A stretch of 64,000 nucleotides of DNA, taken from NCBI RefSeq assembly GCF_036099295.1, contig NZ_CP107976.1, positions 3,782,001 through 3,846,000 of the forward strand. The letters run 5' to 3'. The notes under the pieces were generated by a model. That model was given only the letters and a program-made list of their open reading frames with translations, was not told the DNA's origin and searched no databases. Origin of the DNA: Streptomyces sp. NBC_00358. GTDB lineage: Bacteria > Actinomycetota > Actinomycetes > Streptomycetales > Streptomycetaceae. Each line of letters starts with the position of its first letter. Position 1 is the stretch's first letter. This document shows, piece by piece, positions 1-8,129 of this stretch. Both the position numbers and the translations under genes were made by a program.

Positions 1-722
1 GCCAGATCGCGGGCACGCACAAGAAGGTCACGCTCGAACTGGGCGGCAAGGGCGCGAACATCGTCTTCGACGACGCCCCCATCGACCAGGCCGTCGAGGG
101 CATCGTCAGCGGCATCTTCTTCAACCAGGGCCAGGTCTGCTGCGCGGGCTCGCGTCTGCTGGTCCAGGAGTCGATCCACGACGAGCTGCTCGACTCGCTC
201 AAGCGCCGTCTGTCGACGCTGCGTCTGGGCGACCCGCTCGACAAGAACACGGACATCGGCGCGATCAACTCCGCCGAGCAGCTCTCGCGCATCACCTCGC
301 TCGTCGAGCAGGGCGAGGCCGAGGGCGCCGAGCGCTGGTCCCCGGCCTGCGAACTCCCGTCCTCCGGCTACTGGTTCGCCCCGACGCTCTTCACGAACGT
401 CACGCAGGCGCACACCATCGCCCGCGACGAGATCTTCGGCCCGGTGCTGTCCGTCCTCACGTTCCGCACCCCGGACGAGGCGGTCGCCAAGGCCAACAAC
501 TCCCCGTACGGCCTCTCCGCGGGCATCTGGTCCGAGAAGGGCTCCCGCATCCTCGCCGTCGCGAGCAAGCTCCGCGCGGGTGTCGTCTGGTCCAACACGT
601 TCAACAAGTTCGACCCGACCTCGCCGTTCGGCGGGTACAAGGAGTCGGGCTTCGGCCGCGAGGGCGGTCGTCACGGCCTGGAGGCGTACCTCGCCCCGTC
701 GAGCCCGGAGGGCGAGCGATAA
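1..722 (+). CDS. Aldehyde dehydrogenase family protein, C-terminal part (5' end outside window)
   Basis: The gene is already open at the window edge, with codons in phase from base 3. The visible 240 residues hold the catalytic half of an NAD(P)-dependent aldehyde dehydrogenase. Near the left end is LELGGK with the general-base Glu, then NQGQVCCAGSR with the nucleophilic Cys, then the EIFGPV and SPFGGYKESGFGREGG motifs typical of the family C-terminus. Family members oxidise aldehydes to acids, usually as homotetramers in the cytoplasm. The substrate cannot be read from the sequence. The stop codon TAA directly abuts the ATG of the next gene, so the two are almost certainly co-transcribed and translationally coupled. 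Confidence 0.93.
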   Translation, partial: QIAGTHKKVTLELGGKGANIVFDDAPIDQAVEGIVSGIFFNQGQVCCAGSRLLVQESIHDELLDSLKRRLSTLRLGDPLDKNTDIGAINSAEQLSRITSLVEQGEAEGAERWSPACELPSSGYWFAPTLFTNVTQAHTIARDEIFGPVLSVLTFRTPDEAVAKANNSPYGLSAGIWSEKGSRILAVASKLRAGVVWSNTFNKFDPTSPFGGYKESGFGREGGRHGLEAYLAPSSPEGER

Positions 723-1640
723 ATGAGCGCAGCGGAGAAGGCAGTGGACAAGTCCGAGCAGCGCCGTCTGAGCGTGTTCAAGACCTACAAGCTGTACGTG
801 GGGGGCAAATTCCCGCGTTCCGAGAGCGGCCGGGTGTACGAGGTGACCGACTCGAAGGGCACGTGGCTGGCGAACGCTCCGCAGTCCTCGCGCAAGGACG
901 CCCGTGACGCGGTCGTCGCCGCGCGCAAGGCGTTCGGCGGCTGGTCCGGCGCCACGGCGTACAACCGCGGGCAGGTCCTGTACCGCGTCGCCGAGATGCT
1001 GGAGGGCCGCAAGGAGCAGTTCGTCCGCGAGGTGGCCGACGCGGAGGGCCTGTCGAAGGCGAAGGCGGCGGCCGTCGTCGACGCGGCGATCGACCGCTGG
1101 GTCTGGTACGCGGGCTGGACCGACAAGATCGCCCAGGTCGTGGGCGGCGGGAACCCGGTCGCGGGTCCCTACTTCAACCTGTCCTCCCCGGAGCCGACCG
1201 GTGTCGTCACGGTGCTCGCCCCGCAGGAGTCGTCGTTCCTGGGCCTGGTCTCGGTGATCGCCCCGGTGATCGCCACCGGCAACACGGTGATCGTGATCGC
1301 CAGCGAGAAGTCCCCGCTCCCGGCCCTGTCGCTGGGCGAGGTGCTGGCCACCTCCGACGTGCCCGGCGGTGTCGTGAACATCCTGTCCGGCCGGACCGCG
1401 GAGATCGCGGCCCCGCTGGCCGCGCACCAGGACGTCAACGCGATCGACCTCGCCGGCGCGGACGACGTACTGGCCAAGGAGCTGGAGATCGCGGCCGCGG
1501 ACAACCTGAAGCGCGTTCTTCGTCCACAGGCTGTGGATTACGCGCGGACTCCCGGGACCGAGCGCCTGACGGCCTTCCTGGAGACCAAGACGGTCTGGCA
1601 CCCGACGGGCTCCCTGGGAGCGGGCGGCTCGTCCTACTGA
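723..1640 (+). CDS. Aldehyde dehydrogenase paralogue lacking the catalytic domain (putative pseudo-enzyme subunit)
   Basis: 305 residues, against roughly 480 for normal family members. Residues 1-250 match the NAD-binding half, including KLYVGGKFPRSESGR near residue 22 and GNTVIVIASEKSPLPA near residue 195. The protein then jumps to a tail resembling the ALDH C-terminus, with ERLTAFLETKTVWHP near residue 280. The central segment that should carry the LGG general base and catalytic Cys is missing and I see no candidate Cys. It abuts the active paralogue upstream with no gap. Inference: a non-catalytic partner in a hetero-oligomer with that enzyme, or a decaying duplicate. The reading frame is intact with normal high-GC codon use, which favours a maintained gene. 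Confidence 0.85.
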   Translation: MSAAEKAVDKSEQRRLSVFKTYKLYVGGKFPRSESGRVYEVTDSKGTWLANAPQSSRKDARDAVVAARKAFGGWSGATAYNRGQVLYRVAEMLEGRKEQFVREVADAEGLSKAKAAAVVDAAIDRWVWYAGWTDKIAQVVGGGNPVAGPYFNLSSPEPTGVVTVLAPQESSFLGLVSVIAPVIATGNTVIVIASEKSPLPALSLGEVLATSDVPGGVVNILSGRTAEIAAPLAAHQDVNAIDLAGADDVLAKELEIAAADNLKRVLRPQAVDYARTPGTERLTAFLETKTVWHPTGSLGAGGSSY

Positions 1641-1684
1641 TCCGTCTCCGCCCGGCGCACGGCGCGCCTACGCGCCAAGATGTC

Positions 1685-1717
1685 GCGGAGCCCCGATCCG
1701 TGTCCCCGGGGCTCCGC
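1685..1717. terminator. Hairpin terminator after the ALDH pair
   Basis: Perfect 10-bp arms GCGGAGCCCC (1685-1694) and GGGGCTCCGC (1708-1717) with a 13-nt loop, just after the ALDH stop and between convergent genes. There is no T-run, as is common for Streptomyces terminators. Confidence 0.7.
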
Positions 1718-1721
1718 GCAC

Positions 1722-1767
1722 GAGAGAGCCGCGCTTCCCCTCCGTCCAGGGGGAGCGCGGCTCTCTC
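1722..1767. terminator. Second strong hairpin, probably a bidirectional terminator
   Basis: Perfect 14-bp arms GAGAGAGCCGCGCT (1722-1735) and AGCGCGGCTCTCTC (1754-1767), extended inward by C-rich/G-rich pairing. It lies 36 bp past the end of the minus-strand gene that follows, so it can serve both convergent transcripts. Confidence 0.75.
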
Positions 1768-1803
1768 ATGCCCAGGTGCCGTCGACGGCCCATGCGGGAG
1801 CTT

Positions 1804-2214
1804 CTAGTGAAGGAGCCCGGCCGCCTGCCCCGCCACCGGGATGGCGCCGATCGACTGCGCCTCCGCCACCGGCCCCGTCAGGGCCTTCGAGGACAGCGGT
1901 TTGAAGTCGGCGAGCTGGGTGCCCACGGCGTTGTCGAGCGGGTCCACGCCGGTACCGGCCAGCGGGTTGGGCTTGAGTCCCTCGACGGTGCCCGTGACAT
2001 GCCCCACGGTGCCGGTCAGTGCCTGGAGACCCGCCTGCGGGTCGACGTCGCCGAGCGAGGCGGGCCGGGTATCCAGGGCGTTCACGACGGGGGCCGTGCT
2101 CGCGAAGGCCGCCGGGGAGGCCACGGCCGCACCGGCAGCGGCCATACCGACCATTGCGGCGATCCGCGCGGTCTTACGGGCCAGGGTGTTCTGCTGGGCT
2201 GCGTGTCGCGCCAT
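1804..2214 (-). CDS. Small secreted protein of unknown function
   Basis: 136 residues. The ATG at 2214 has an upstream AAAGAGGA ribosome site at good spacing. The N-terminus is a signal peptide: basic residues, then a hydrophobic stretch MVGMAAAGAAVASPAAFAS with a likely cleavage after AFA. The mature part is rich in Ala, Gly, Leu and Pro with no Cys and no recognised domain. It resembles the many short cell-envelope-directed proteins of Streptomyces, and in style it matches the protein at 8621-8974, although I cannot align them convincingly. It is monocistronic with a strong terminator behind it. Function unknown. Confidence 0.75.
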   Translation of the reverse strand: MARHAAQQNTLARKTARIAAMVGMAAAGAAVASPAAFASTAPVVNALDTRPASLGDVDPQAGLQALTGTVGHVTGTVEGLKPNPLAGTGVDPLDNAVGTQLADFKPLSSKALTGPVAEAQSIGAIPVAGQAAGLLH

Positions 2215-2441
2215 CAGGTTTTCCTCTTTGACTAGCGGAGAGCGGAAAGCGGAGAGCAATTGAAGCGACACGCAGAGTAGTTGACCCGGGCCGCGTCCGG
2301 GGCGGTCATGGCATCCGGTTCGCCCCTGCGGGTCAACAGGCATATCAGCGCCAGTCCCCCCGGGCCCCGGAGCCGGGGATAATGGCCGGGAGCCGCGCCG
2401 ACGCGCGGCGCCGCCGGACCCGTCACAGAAGGTACAGACCA

Positions 2442-3080
2442 TTGGGTTCCCCTCCCCCGATACCCGCCCGCGTGGTGCTGCTCTGCGGCCCCTCCGGCTC
2501 CGGGAAGTCCCTTCTCGCCGCCGACTCCAAGCTCCCCGTGCTCCGTCTCGACGACTTCTACAAGGAGGGCACGGACCCCACGCTGCCCCAGGTCGAGGGC
2601 AGCGAGGACATCGACTGGGACCACCCGTCGTCCTGGGACGCGGACACCGCCGTCGCCGCGATCGAGGAGCTGTGCCGTACGGGACGTACGACCATCCCCG
2701 TCTACGACATCTCGCTGAGCGCCCGCACCGGAACCGAGGCCCTGGGCATCGGGCGGACACCGCTGTTCATCGCGGAAGGGATCTTCGCCGCCGAGATCGT
2801 CGGGCGCTGCCGCGAACTCGGCCTGCTCGCCGACGCGCTGTGCCTGTCACGGGGCGCGGTCACCACGTTCCGGCGGCGCTTCGTGCGGGATCTGAGGGAG
2901 GGCCGCAAGTCGGTGCCCTTCCTGCTGCGGCGCGGCTGGCGGCTGATGCGTGCCGAGCGCTCCATCGTGGCCCGCCAGGCGGCACTGGGCGCTCACCCGT
3001 GCGACCGGGACGAGGCGCTCGGCCGGCTGACGGCCGCGGCGGCCGGCCCCCGGCCGTCCAGCCGGGCGGCAGCGGCGTAG
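2442..3080 (+). CDS. P-loop phosphotransferase of the uridine kinase type
   Basis: 212 residues. A Walker A motif GPSGSGKS occurs near residue 17, followed by a DDFYKEG motif and a WDHPSSWD motif in the places used by uridine/cytidine kinases for the acceptor. The C-terminal helix region is rich in Arg. Such enzymes phosphorylate a nucleoside with NTP, which suits the nucleoside genes further along, but the acceptor is not proven. I chose the TTG at 2442 because GAAGG (2428-2432) lies 9 nt upstream. An in-frame ATG at 2382 would add 20 low-complexity basic residues and has a weaker ribosome site. Some annotations call this family only an ATP-binding protein. Confidence 0.75.
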   Translation: MGSPPPIPARVVLLCGPSGSGKSLLAADSKLPVLRLDDFYKEGTDPTLPQVEGSEDIDWDHPSSWDADTAVAAIEELCRTGRTTIPVYDISLSARTGTEALGIGRTPLFIAEGIFAAEIVGRCRELGLLADALCLSRGAVTTFRRRFVRDLREGRKSVPFLLRRGWRLMRAERSIVARQAALGAHPCDRDEALGRLTAAAAGPRPSSRAAAA

Positions 3081-3172
3081 CACGGCGCCCGTTGCCCGGT
3101 GGGCATCGGCGCGAACCCACGGGCCCAACTCCCTTGGGGGACCGGCCCGTCGGTTCCCGGGCAACGAAAAGA

Positions 3173-3202
3173 GGTCCAGGCGAACCCCCGTCCGCCTGGA
3201 CC
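3173..3202. terminator. Hairpin with T-rich tail
   Basis: Perfect 10-bp arms GGTCCAGGCG (3173-3182) and CGCCTGGACC (3193-3202), followed by TTCTTCCGTTTT. It lies downstream of the kinase gene. A second, long-loop inverted repeat (CGTTGCCCGG at 3090-3099 against CCGGGCAACG at 3157-3166) precedes it. Confidence 0.7.
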
Positions 3203-3216
3203 TTCTTCCGTTTTCC

Positions 3217-3350
3217 CCCGTGCTTTCCCCCGTGGTCCCCCGTGACACGGTTGGCTCCCCGTGACCCGTTTCCCCGTGACCCCGTTGTGCGTCGGTTCCC
3301 CCCGGAACCGACTCCCCCGTCACCGGCTCCCCCCGGAACCGGCCCCCCGT
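3217..3350. repeat. Degenerate CCCCGTG-rich repeat tract between convergent genes
   Basis: The tract is built from imperfect copies of TCCCCCGTGA/TTTCCCCCGTG and two near-identical dyads, GGTTCCCCCCGGAACC and its neighbour. It fills the gap between the kinase and sigQ, and the same CCCCCGTGA word recurs inside the 5' coding part of sigQ near 3907 and 3934. No gene is seen in it. Confidence 0.55.
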
Positions 3351-3354
3351 ACCT

Positions 3355-4149
3355 TCAGGCGACGAGCTCCCCGAAGGACTCCTCCTCGTCACGGCCGAAG
3401 CTGAGGACCTCGTCCTCGCGCATCCGGCGGAGCGACCGCCAGATGCTGGACTTCACCGTGCCGACACTGATGTCGAGGATCTCCGCGATCTCCGGGTCGG
3501 TGCGGCCCTCGTAGTAACGGAGGACCAGCATCGTGCGCTGGAGTTCGGGCAGCCGGGCCAGCGCCTGCCACAGGACCGCGCGCAGTTCGGTGCCGCGCAT
3601 GGCGTCCGTGTCGCCGGGCGTCTCCGGCAGTTCCTCGGTCGGGTACTCGTTCAGCTTGCGGCGGCGCCACGCGCTGATGTGCAGATTGGTCATGGTGCGG
3701 CGGAGGTAGCCCCCGACCGCGGCCTTGTCGCTGATCCGGTCCCACGCCCGGTACGTCGAGAACAGCGCGCTCTGCAGCAGGTCCTCGGCCTCGAAGCGGT
3801 CACCGGTCAGGTGATAGGCGGTTGCGTACAGGGAGGCGCGGCGCTCCTGGACGTAGGCGGTGAACGCCGCTTCGGCGTCCGCCGTCCCCGCCCCGGAGTG
3901 ACGCTCCCCCGTGACCTCCCTGTACGCGGCTCCCCCGTGAGCCTTCCCCCCGGCCGTACCCACCGCGGCCGGCGCCGCCGTGTTCTCCCCCTTGAACGCG
4001 TCAACAACCGCCATGTACGTGGTGTGCTGACGTCCGGCGCCGCGATCGCACCCCCGCCCGATCACCGCGCCGGACTTCTCCCCGGCCCGGGTGACGTCGT
4101 GGAGCCGCGTGACAACTGCGCCAGTACTTGTGCTGTGCAGCGTGTTCAT
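3355..4149 (-). CDS. sigQ: ECF sigma factor SigQ, SigE-like
   Basis: 264 residues. Residues 1-85 are a variable leader rich in Gly and Ala. Region 2 follows, with FEAEDLLQSALFSTYRAW and LRRTMTNLHISAWRRRK, and region 4 ends the protein with RLPELQRTMLVLRYYEGRTDPEIAEILDISVGTVKSS. The gene is divergent from afsQ1-afsQ2 across a 296-bp gap containing an AfsQ1-type box, the arrangement known for sigQ-afsQ1 in S. coelicolor. There SigQ is a sigma factor acting antagonistically to AfsQ1 in control of antibiotic genes. The ATG at 4149 is preceded by a GGGGGG run at suitable spacing. A later ATG at 4014 would trim the leader. Confidence 0.88.
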   Translation of the reverse strand: MNTLHSTSTGAVVTRLHDVTRAGEKSGAVIGRGCDRGAGRQHTTYMAVVDAFKGENTAAPAAVGTAGGKAHGGAAYREVTGERHSGAGTADAEAAFTAYVQERRASLYATAYHLTGDRFEAEDLLQSALFSTYRAWDRISDKAAVGGYLRRTMTNLHISAWRRRKLNEYPTEELPETPGDTDAMRGTELRAVLWQALARLPELQRTMLVLRYYEGRTDPEIAEILDISVGTVKSSIWRSLRRMREDEVLSFGRDEEESFGELVA

Positions 4150-4256
4150 CTCGCGCCCCCCGTCGTGGAGTCCCGGTTGTTCGGTTCGTTCCGTCGTGCG
4201 TCCTGCCTTGTGTCCAAAAGCTTGCCGGGCTCACTTCATGGCCGTGTCCGCCGACT

Positions 4257-4272
4257 GTCACAGACCTGTCAC
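4257..4272. promoter_or_regulatory. AfsQ1-type operator GTnAC-n6-GTnAC
   Basis: The sequence reads GTCAC-agacct-GTCAC. This is an exact match to the direct-repeat consensus GTnAC-n6-GTnAC described for AfsQ1. It is located between the divergent sigQ and afsQ1 starts, so it could control either or both. Confidence 0.75.
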
Positions 4273-4445
4273 AGGGGCCGTTCGCGGGCGCGGCACAGTG
4301 CGATCACAGAGAAGAGCGGTACGACTACGCAGATGACCACTTGAGCCGTCATCACGGCCCGCGGAGGCCTTCGTTGCGTGCGGGAGACGAGTGGGAGCGC
4401 TCCAACGGTCGATACCCGAGCATGACATGGGCCAGAATGACGTCC

Positions 4446-5123
4446 GTGCCTTCCCTGTTGCTGATCGAGGACGACGACGCCATCCGTACGGCCCTGGAGC
4501 TCTCTTTGACGCGCCAGGGACACCGTGTGGCCACCGCTGCCACCGGCGAGGACGGTCTGAAGCTGCTGCGCGAGCAGCGGCCGGACCTGATCGTGCTGGA
4601 TGTGATGCTGCCCGGCATCGACGGATTCGAGGTGTGCCGGCGCATCCGGCGCACCGACCAGCTGCCGATCATCCTGCTGACCGCGCGCAGCGACGACATC
4701 GACGTCGTGGTCGGACTGGAGTCCGGCGCCGACGACTATGTCGTCAAGCCCGTGCAGGGCCGGGTGCTCGACGCCCGGATCCGTGCCGTGCTGCGCCGCG
4801 GCGAGCGGGAGGCCAACGACTCGGCGTCGTTCGGCTCTCTGGTCATCGACCGTGCCGCGATGACGGTCACGAAGAACGGCGAGGATCTGCAACTGACGCC
4901 CACCGAGCTGCGGTTGCTCCTGGAGCTGAGCCGTCGGCCCGGACAGGCGCTGTCCCGCCAGCAGTTGCTGCGGCTGGTGTGGGAGCACGACTACCTGGGC
5001 GACTCCCGCCTGGTCGACGCCTGTGTGCAGCGGCTGCGCGCCAAGGTGGAGGACGTGCCGTCCTCGCCCACCCTGATCCGTACCGTGCGCGGCGTCGGCT
5101 ATCGGCTGGACAACCCTCAGTGA
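4446..5123 (+). CDS. afsQ1: Response regulator AfsQ1, OmpR/PhoB type
   Basis: 225 residues from the GTG at 4446, equal to the known AfsQ1 length. The receiver domain spans residues 1-115, with the acidic pocket EDDD at 8-11, phospho-acceptor Asp52 in LIVLDVMLPG, the Thr in LLTARS and Lys in YVVKP. A winged-helix DNA-binding domain occupies residues 130-225 (LTPTELRLLLEL, VDACVQRLRAKV, RTVRGVGYRL). In S. coelicolor AfsQ1 activates antibiotic biosynthesis genes under nitrogen-rich conditions and represses parts of nitrogen assimilation. No clear ribosome site precedes the start. An in-frame ATG at 4437 is the alternative. The stop overlaps the afsQ2 start by 4 nt (GTGA). Confidence 0.9.
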   Translation: MPSLLLIEDDDAIRTALELSLTRQGHRVATAATGEDGLKLLREQRPDLIVLDVMLPGIDGFEVCRRIRRTDQLPIILLTARSDDIDVVVGLESGADDYVVKPVQGRVLDARIRAVLRRGEREANDSASFGSLVIDRAAMTVTKNGEDLQLTPTELRLLLELSRRPGQALSRQQLLRLVWEHDYLGDSRLVDACVQRLRAKVEDVPSSPTLIRTVRGVGYRLDNPQ

Positions 5124-6703
5124 CCAAACCGCAGGACAAGCTCCGCGGCTGGGCCGCGGCGCGCAAGGCACTGCTGTCCGGTCTCCGCTTCACCAGTCTG
5201 CGGCTGCGCCTGGTCGTGGTGTTCGGGCTCGTCGCGCTCACCGCCGCCGTGTCCGCCTCGGGCATCGCGTACTGGCTCAACCGCGAGGCCGTGCTGACGC
5301 GCACCCAGGACGCGGTGCTGCGCGACTTCCAGCAGGAGATGCGCAACCACGCGAGCATGCTGCCGGTGCATCCCGCGCAGGACGAACTCCAGCGCACGGC
5401 CGGGCAGATGGCGAACAGCAGTCAGCGGTTCAGCGTGCTGCTGACCGCCGAGGACGCGAACGGCCGGACGATCACCGGCAATTCGGAGCTGGACACCTTC
5501 ACCCTGGAGGACGTACCCGAGTCCCTCCGGAAGGCGGTGAACAAGCAGCAGCCGCTGTCCTCGAACAACAAGTCCGCGTACCACCTGTACTGGCAGCGGA
5601 TCACCGACCACGACAAGCCGTATCTGGTGGGCGGCGCGCGGGTCATCGACGGCAGCACGACCGGGTACATGCTCAAGTCCCTGGAGCCGGAGGCCAAGGA
5701 CCTCAACTCCCTTGCCTGGTCGCTGGGGATCGCGACGGGGCTCGCGCTGATCGGTTCGGCGCTGCTCGCCCAGGCCGCCGCGACCACGGTCCTCAAGCCG
5801 GTCCACCGGCTGGGCATCGCGGCCCGCCGGCTCGGCGAGGGCAAGCTGGACACCCGGCTGCGGGTCTCCGGGACGGACGAACTCGCCGATCTGTCACGGA
5901 CGTTCAACCGGACGGCGGAGGCCCTGGAGAAACGGGTCGCGGACATGAGCGCGCGCGACGAGGCGTCGCGGCGCTTCGTCGCCGACATGTCCCACGAACT
6001 CCGGACGCCGCTGACCGCGATCACCGCCGTCACCGAGATCCTCGAAGAGGAGCTGGACGCGGAGACCGGAAGCGTCGACCCGATGATCGAGCCGGCCGTA
6101 CGGCTGGTCGTCAGTGAGACCCGGCGCCTGGGCGATCTCGTCGAGAACCTGATGGAGGTGACCCGCTTCGACGCGGGTACCGCCCGGCTCATCCTCGACG
6201 ACGTGGACATCGCCGACCAGATCACCGCGTGCATCGACGCGCGCGCCTGGCTGGACGCGGTCGACCTCGACGCCGAGCGCGGCAGGACGGCCCGGCTCGA
6301 CCCGCGCCGGCTCGACGTGATCCTCGCGAACCTGATCGGCAACGCGCTCAAGCACGGCGGCTCGCCGGTGCGGGTGTCGGTGCGGCTGGAGGGCGAGGAA
6401 CTGGTCATCGAGGTGCAGGACCACGGTCCGGGCATCCCCGAGGACGTCCTGCCGCACGTCTTCGACCGCTTCTACAAGGCCAGCGCCTCCCGCCCGCGTT
6501 CGGAGGGCAGCGGCCTCGGCCTGTCCATCGCCCTGGAGAACGCGCACATCCACGGTGGCGAGATCATCGCGGCGAACGCGCCCGGGGGCGGGGCGGTCTT
6601 CACCCTGCGCCTGCCCCAGGGCGCGTCGGAACTGCTCGCCGACGACCCGCGGGGCCCCGACGGCTCCGGCCACGGGAAAGGCACGGAAGGCACCGCCGGA
6701 TGA
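5120..6703 (+). CDS. afsQ2: Sensor histidine kinase AfsQ2
   Basis: 527 residues. TM1 lies near residues 35-55 (VVVFGLVALTAAVSASGIAYWL), followed by an extracytoplasmic sensor domain of about 150 residues and TM2 near 205-225. A HAMP linker comes next, then the dimerisation domain with phospho-acceptor His292 in SHELRTPLTA. The ATPase domain carries the N box NLIGNALKHG, G1 DHGPGIP, F box FDRFYK and G2 GSGLGLS. It phosphorylates AfsQ1. The GTG start overlaps the afsQ1 stop and its own stop overlaps the next gene (ATGA), so the operon is tightly coupled. The signal sensed is unknown. Confidence 0.92.
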   Translation: MTKPQDKLRGWAAARKALLSGLRFTSLRLRLVVVFGLVALTAAVSASGIAYWLNREAVLTRTQDAVLRDFQQEMRNHASMLPVHPAQDELQRTAGQMANSSQRFSVLLTAEDANGRTITGNSELDTFTLEDVPESLRKAVNKQQPLSSNNKSAYHLYWQRITDHDKPYLVGGARVIDGSTTGYMLKSLEPEAKDLNSLAWSLGIATGLALIGSALLAQAAATTVLKPVHRLGIAARRLGEGKLDTRLRVSGTDELADLSRTFNRTAEALEKRVADMSARDEASRRFVADMSHELRTPLTAITAVTEILEEELDAETGSVDPMIEPAVRLVVSETRRLGDLVENLMEVTRFDAGTARLILDDVDIADQITACIDARAWLDAVDLDAERGRTARLDPRRLDVILANLIGNALKHGGSPVRVSVRLEGEELVIEVQDHGPGIPEDVLPHVFDRFYKASASRPRSEGSGLGLSIALENAHIHGGEIIAANAPGGGAVFTLRLPQGASELLADDPRGPDGSGHGKGTEGTAG

Positions 6704-7398
6704 CCAGCCCACGCACCACCGGCCCCCGGGCCACGCCCTCCTCCCAGGCCGCCGGCTCCCCACGTACCGCCCGCCCGTTCCGCCGTCGGCGGGCGGGGAG
6801 GGTTCGGCGCTGGCTGGCCGTCCCGCTGCTCGCCGCGCTGCTCACGGGGTGCGGTATCCGGTCCACGCAGGTGCCGACCGACTTCGGTCCGGCGCCCTCC
6901 CGGGTGCCCTGCGCGCTGTCCGGCCCGGACATCTCCACGCAGTCCGCGCACGGGGTGCCGGTCCAGGTCTTCCTGCTCTGCTCGGAGCAGTTGGTGACCG
7001 TGGACCGGTCGGTGCGCATCCCGGACGGTACGGCGGAGGCGGCGCGCCGGGTCCTGGTGGCCCAGGCCCTGCTGGACGAACTGGCGGTGGCACCCTCGAC
7101 GCCGGAGGAGCAGGCCGGGTACACGACGGACGTACGCGGCGGCATGACCGTCAGCGGGCCCCACGACGCGGACCCCGAGGACACCCTCCGGCTGAGCACC
7201 TCACCGGAGGACCTCACCTCGACGGCCCTCGCCCAGATCGTCTGCACCTTCTCGGACTCGGCCGCGGCACGGGACGACGGCAGTGTCGTCCTGGGCGGTC
7301 CCGCTCCCGCCCCGCTGCGCAGCTACGAGTGCACGCCCGAGGTGCGCGCCGCCCCGGGCGACGAGTCCCCGACCTCCATGGCGGTCGAGGGCTCGTGA
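6700..7398 (+). CDS. Lipoprotein encoded in the afsQ operon (AfsQ3-like)
   Basis: 232 residues. A basic N-terminus (FRRRRAGRVRRW) is followed by a hydrophobic segment and the lipobox LLTGC, so Cys51 is the predicted lipidated residue. The mature part has three further Cys residues that could form disulfides outside the membrane. The ATG overlaps the afsQ2 stop by 4 nt. In S. coelicolor the third gene of this operon also encodes a lipoprotein of unknown role. An accessory function for AfsQ2 sensing is a reasonable inference from position only. The basic leader of about 35 residues before the membrane segment is unusually long, which leaves a later start possible. Confidence 0.82.
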   Translation: MTSPRTTGPRATPSSQAAGSPRTARPFRRRRAGRVRRWLAVPLLAALLTGCGIRSTQVPTDFGPAPSRVPCALSGPDISTQSAHGVPVQVFLLCSEQLVTVDRSVRIPDGTAEAARRVLVAQALLDELAVAPSTPEEQAGYTTDVRGGMTVSGPHDADPEDTLRLSTSPEDLTSTALAQIVCTFSDSAAARDDGSVVLGGPAPAPLRSYECTPEVRAAPGDESPTSMAVEGS

Positions 7399-8015
7399 CA
7401 CGGCGGGGGCGCGAAAACCCCCGCCACGGAACCGATCGTGCCGGACCCCGCGTCTTGGGGGGCGTGCAGCGTCTTGGTTCAGACGGCGGCAGCGCCGTCA
7501 CCCGCGTCCGTGTGGCAGGAGGTGTCCTCCTCGTCGCACACCTGGCGCTCGTCGCCTGGATCACGCTGCGCCCGCTGGACGTCCCCTGGGTGAGCGCCGC
7601 CAATCTGCGGCCCTTCGCGGGTATCAGAGCCGACCTCGCCCTGGGTCCCGAGGTGGCGGTCCGCCGTCTCGCCGCGGGTCTCGGCCTGCTCGCCCCGCTG
7701 GGCGTCCTGCTCCCGATGGCGGGAGGCAGGCTCGCCCCCTCCTCCCTCGGCTCCCTCCTGCGCACGACCACCGCCGGCACGCTGCTGTCGCTGGGCATAG
7801 AGCTGCTCCAGACCGGTGTCCCGGGCCAGGTCGTGGACATCGACTCGATCATGCTGAACACCATCGGGGTGGCCCTCGCGCACCTCGCGGTCGTGCCCGC
7901 CGCCAGGGCCCGGTTCCGTCGCCGGGCGGATTCGAGGCGCAGCGCGGCCGTACTCCGGGAGGAGCCCGCTCAGGGTCGGACCCCGACGATTCCCAGGGTC
8001 GGGATCGCTCCGTAG
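7395..8015 (+). CDS. VanZ-family integral membrane protein
   Basis: 206 residues from the GTG at 7395, which overlaps the lipoprotein stop as GTGA. This is the same coupling used at the two upstream junctions, and it is why I prefer this start over the in-frame GTGs at 7464 and 7512. Four membrane segments are visible: VLLVAHLALVAWITL, LAAGLGLLAPLGVLLP, TTTAGTLLSLGIELLQT and NTIGVALAHLAVVPA. The RPLDV and ELLQ...VDIDSIMLNTIG motifs are typical of the VanZ family, whose founder gives low-level teicoplanin resistance. The biochemical role of the family is not settled. It may read out through the afsQ promoter. Confidence 0.8.
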   Translation: MTRRGRENPRHGTDRAGPRVLGGVQRLGSDGGSAVTRVRVAGGVLLVAHLALVAWITLRPLDVPWVSAANLRPFAGIRADLALGPEVAVRRLAAGLGLLAPLGVLLPMAGGRLAPSSLGSLLRTTTAGTLLSLGIELLQTGVPGQVVDIDSIMLNTIGVALAHLAVVPAARARFRRRADSRRSAAVLREEPAQGRTPTIPRVGIAP

Positions 8016-8129
8016 AGCGAGGCTTCGCCCGCTTCGTCCCCGTAGCGTTGAAGATATCGGTGAAGGCACCGATGAGGACGACGAAACCGGCTTCGCCGGC
8101 ACTCGACGACGGTTCGCGAAGGAGCCACC

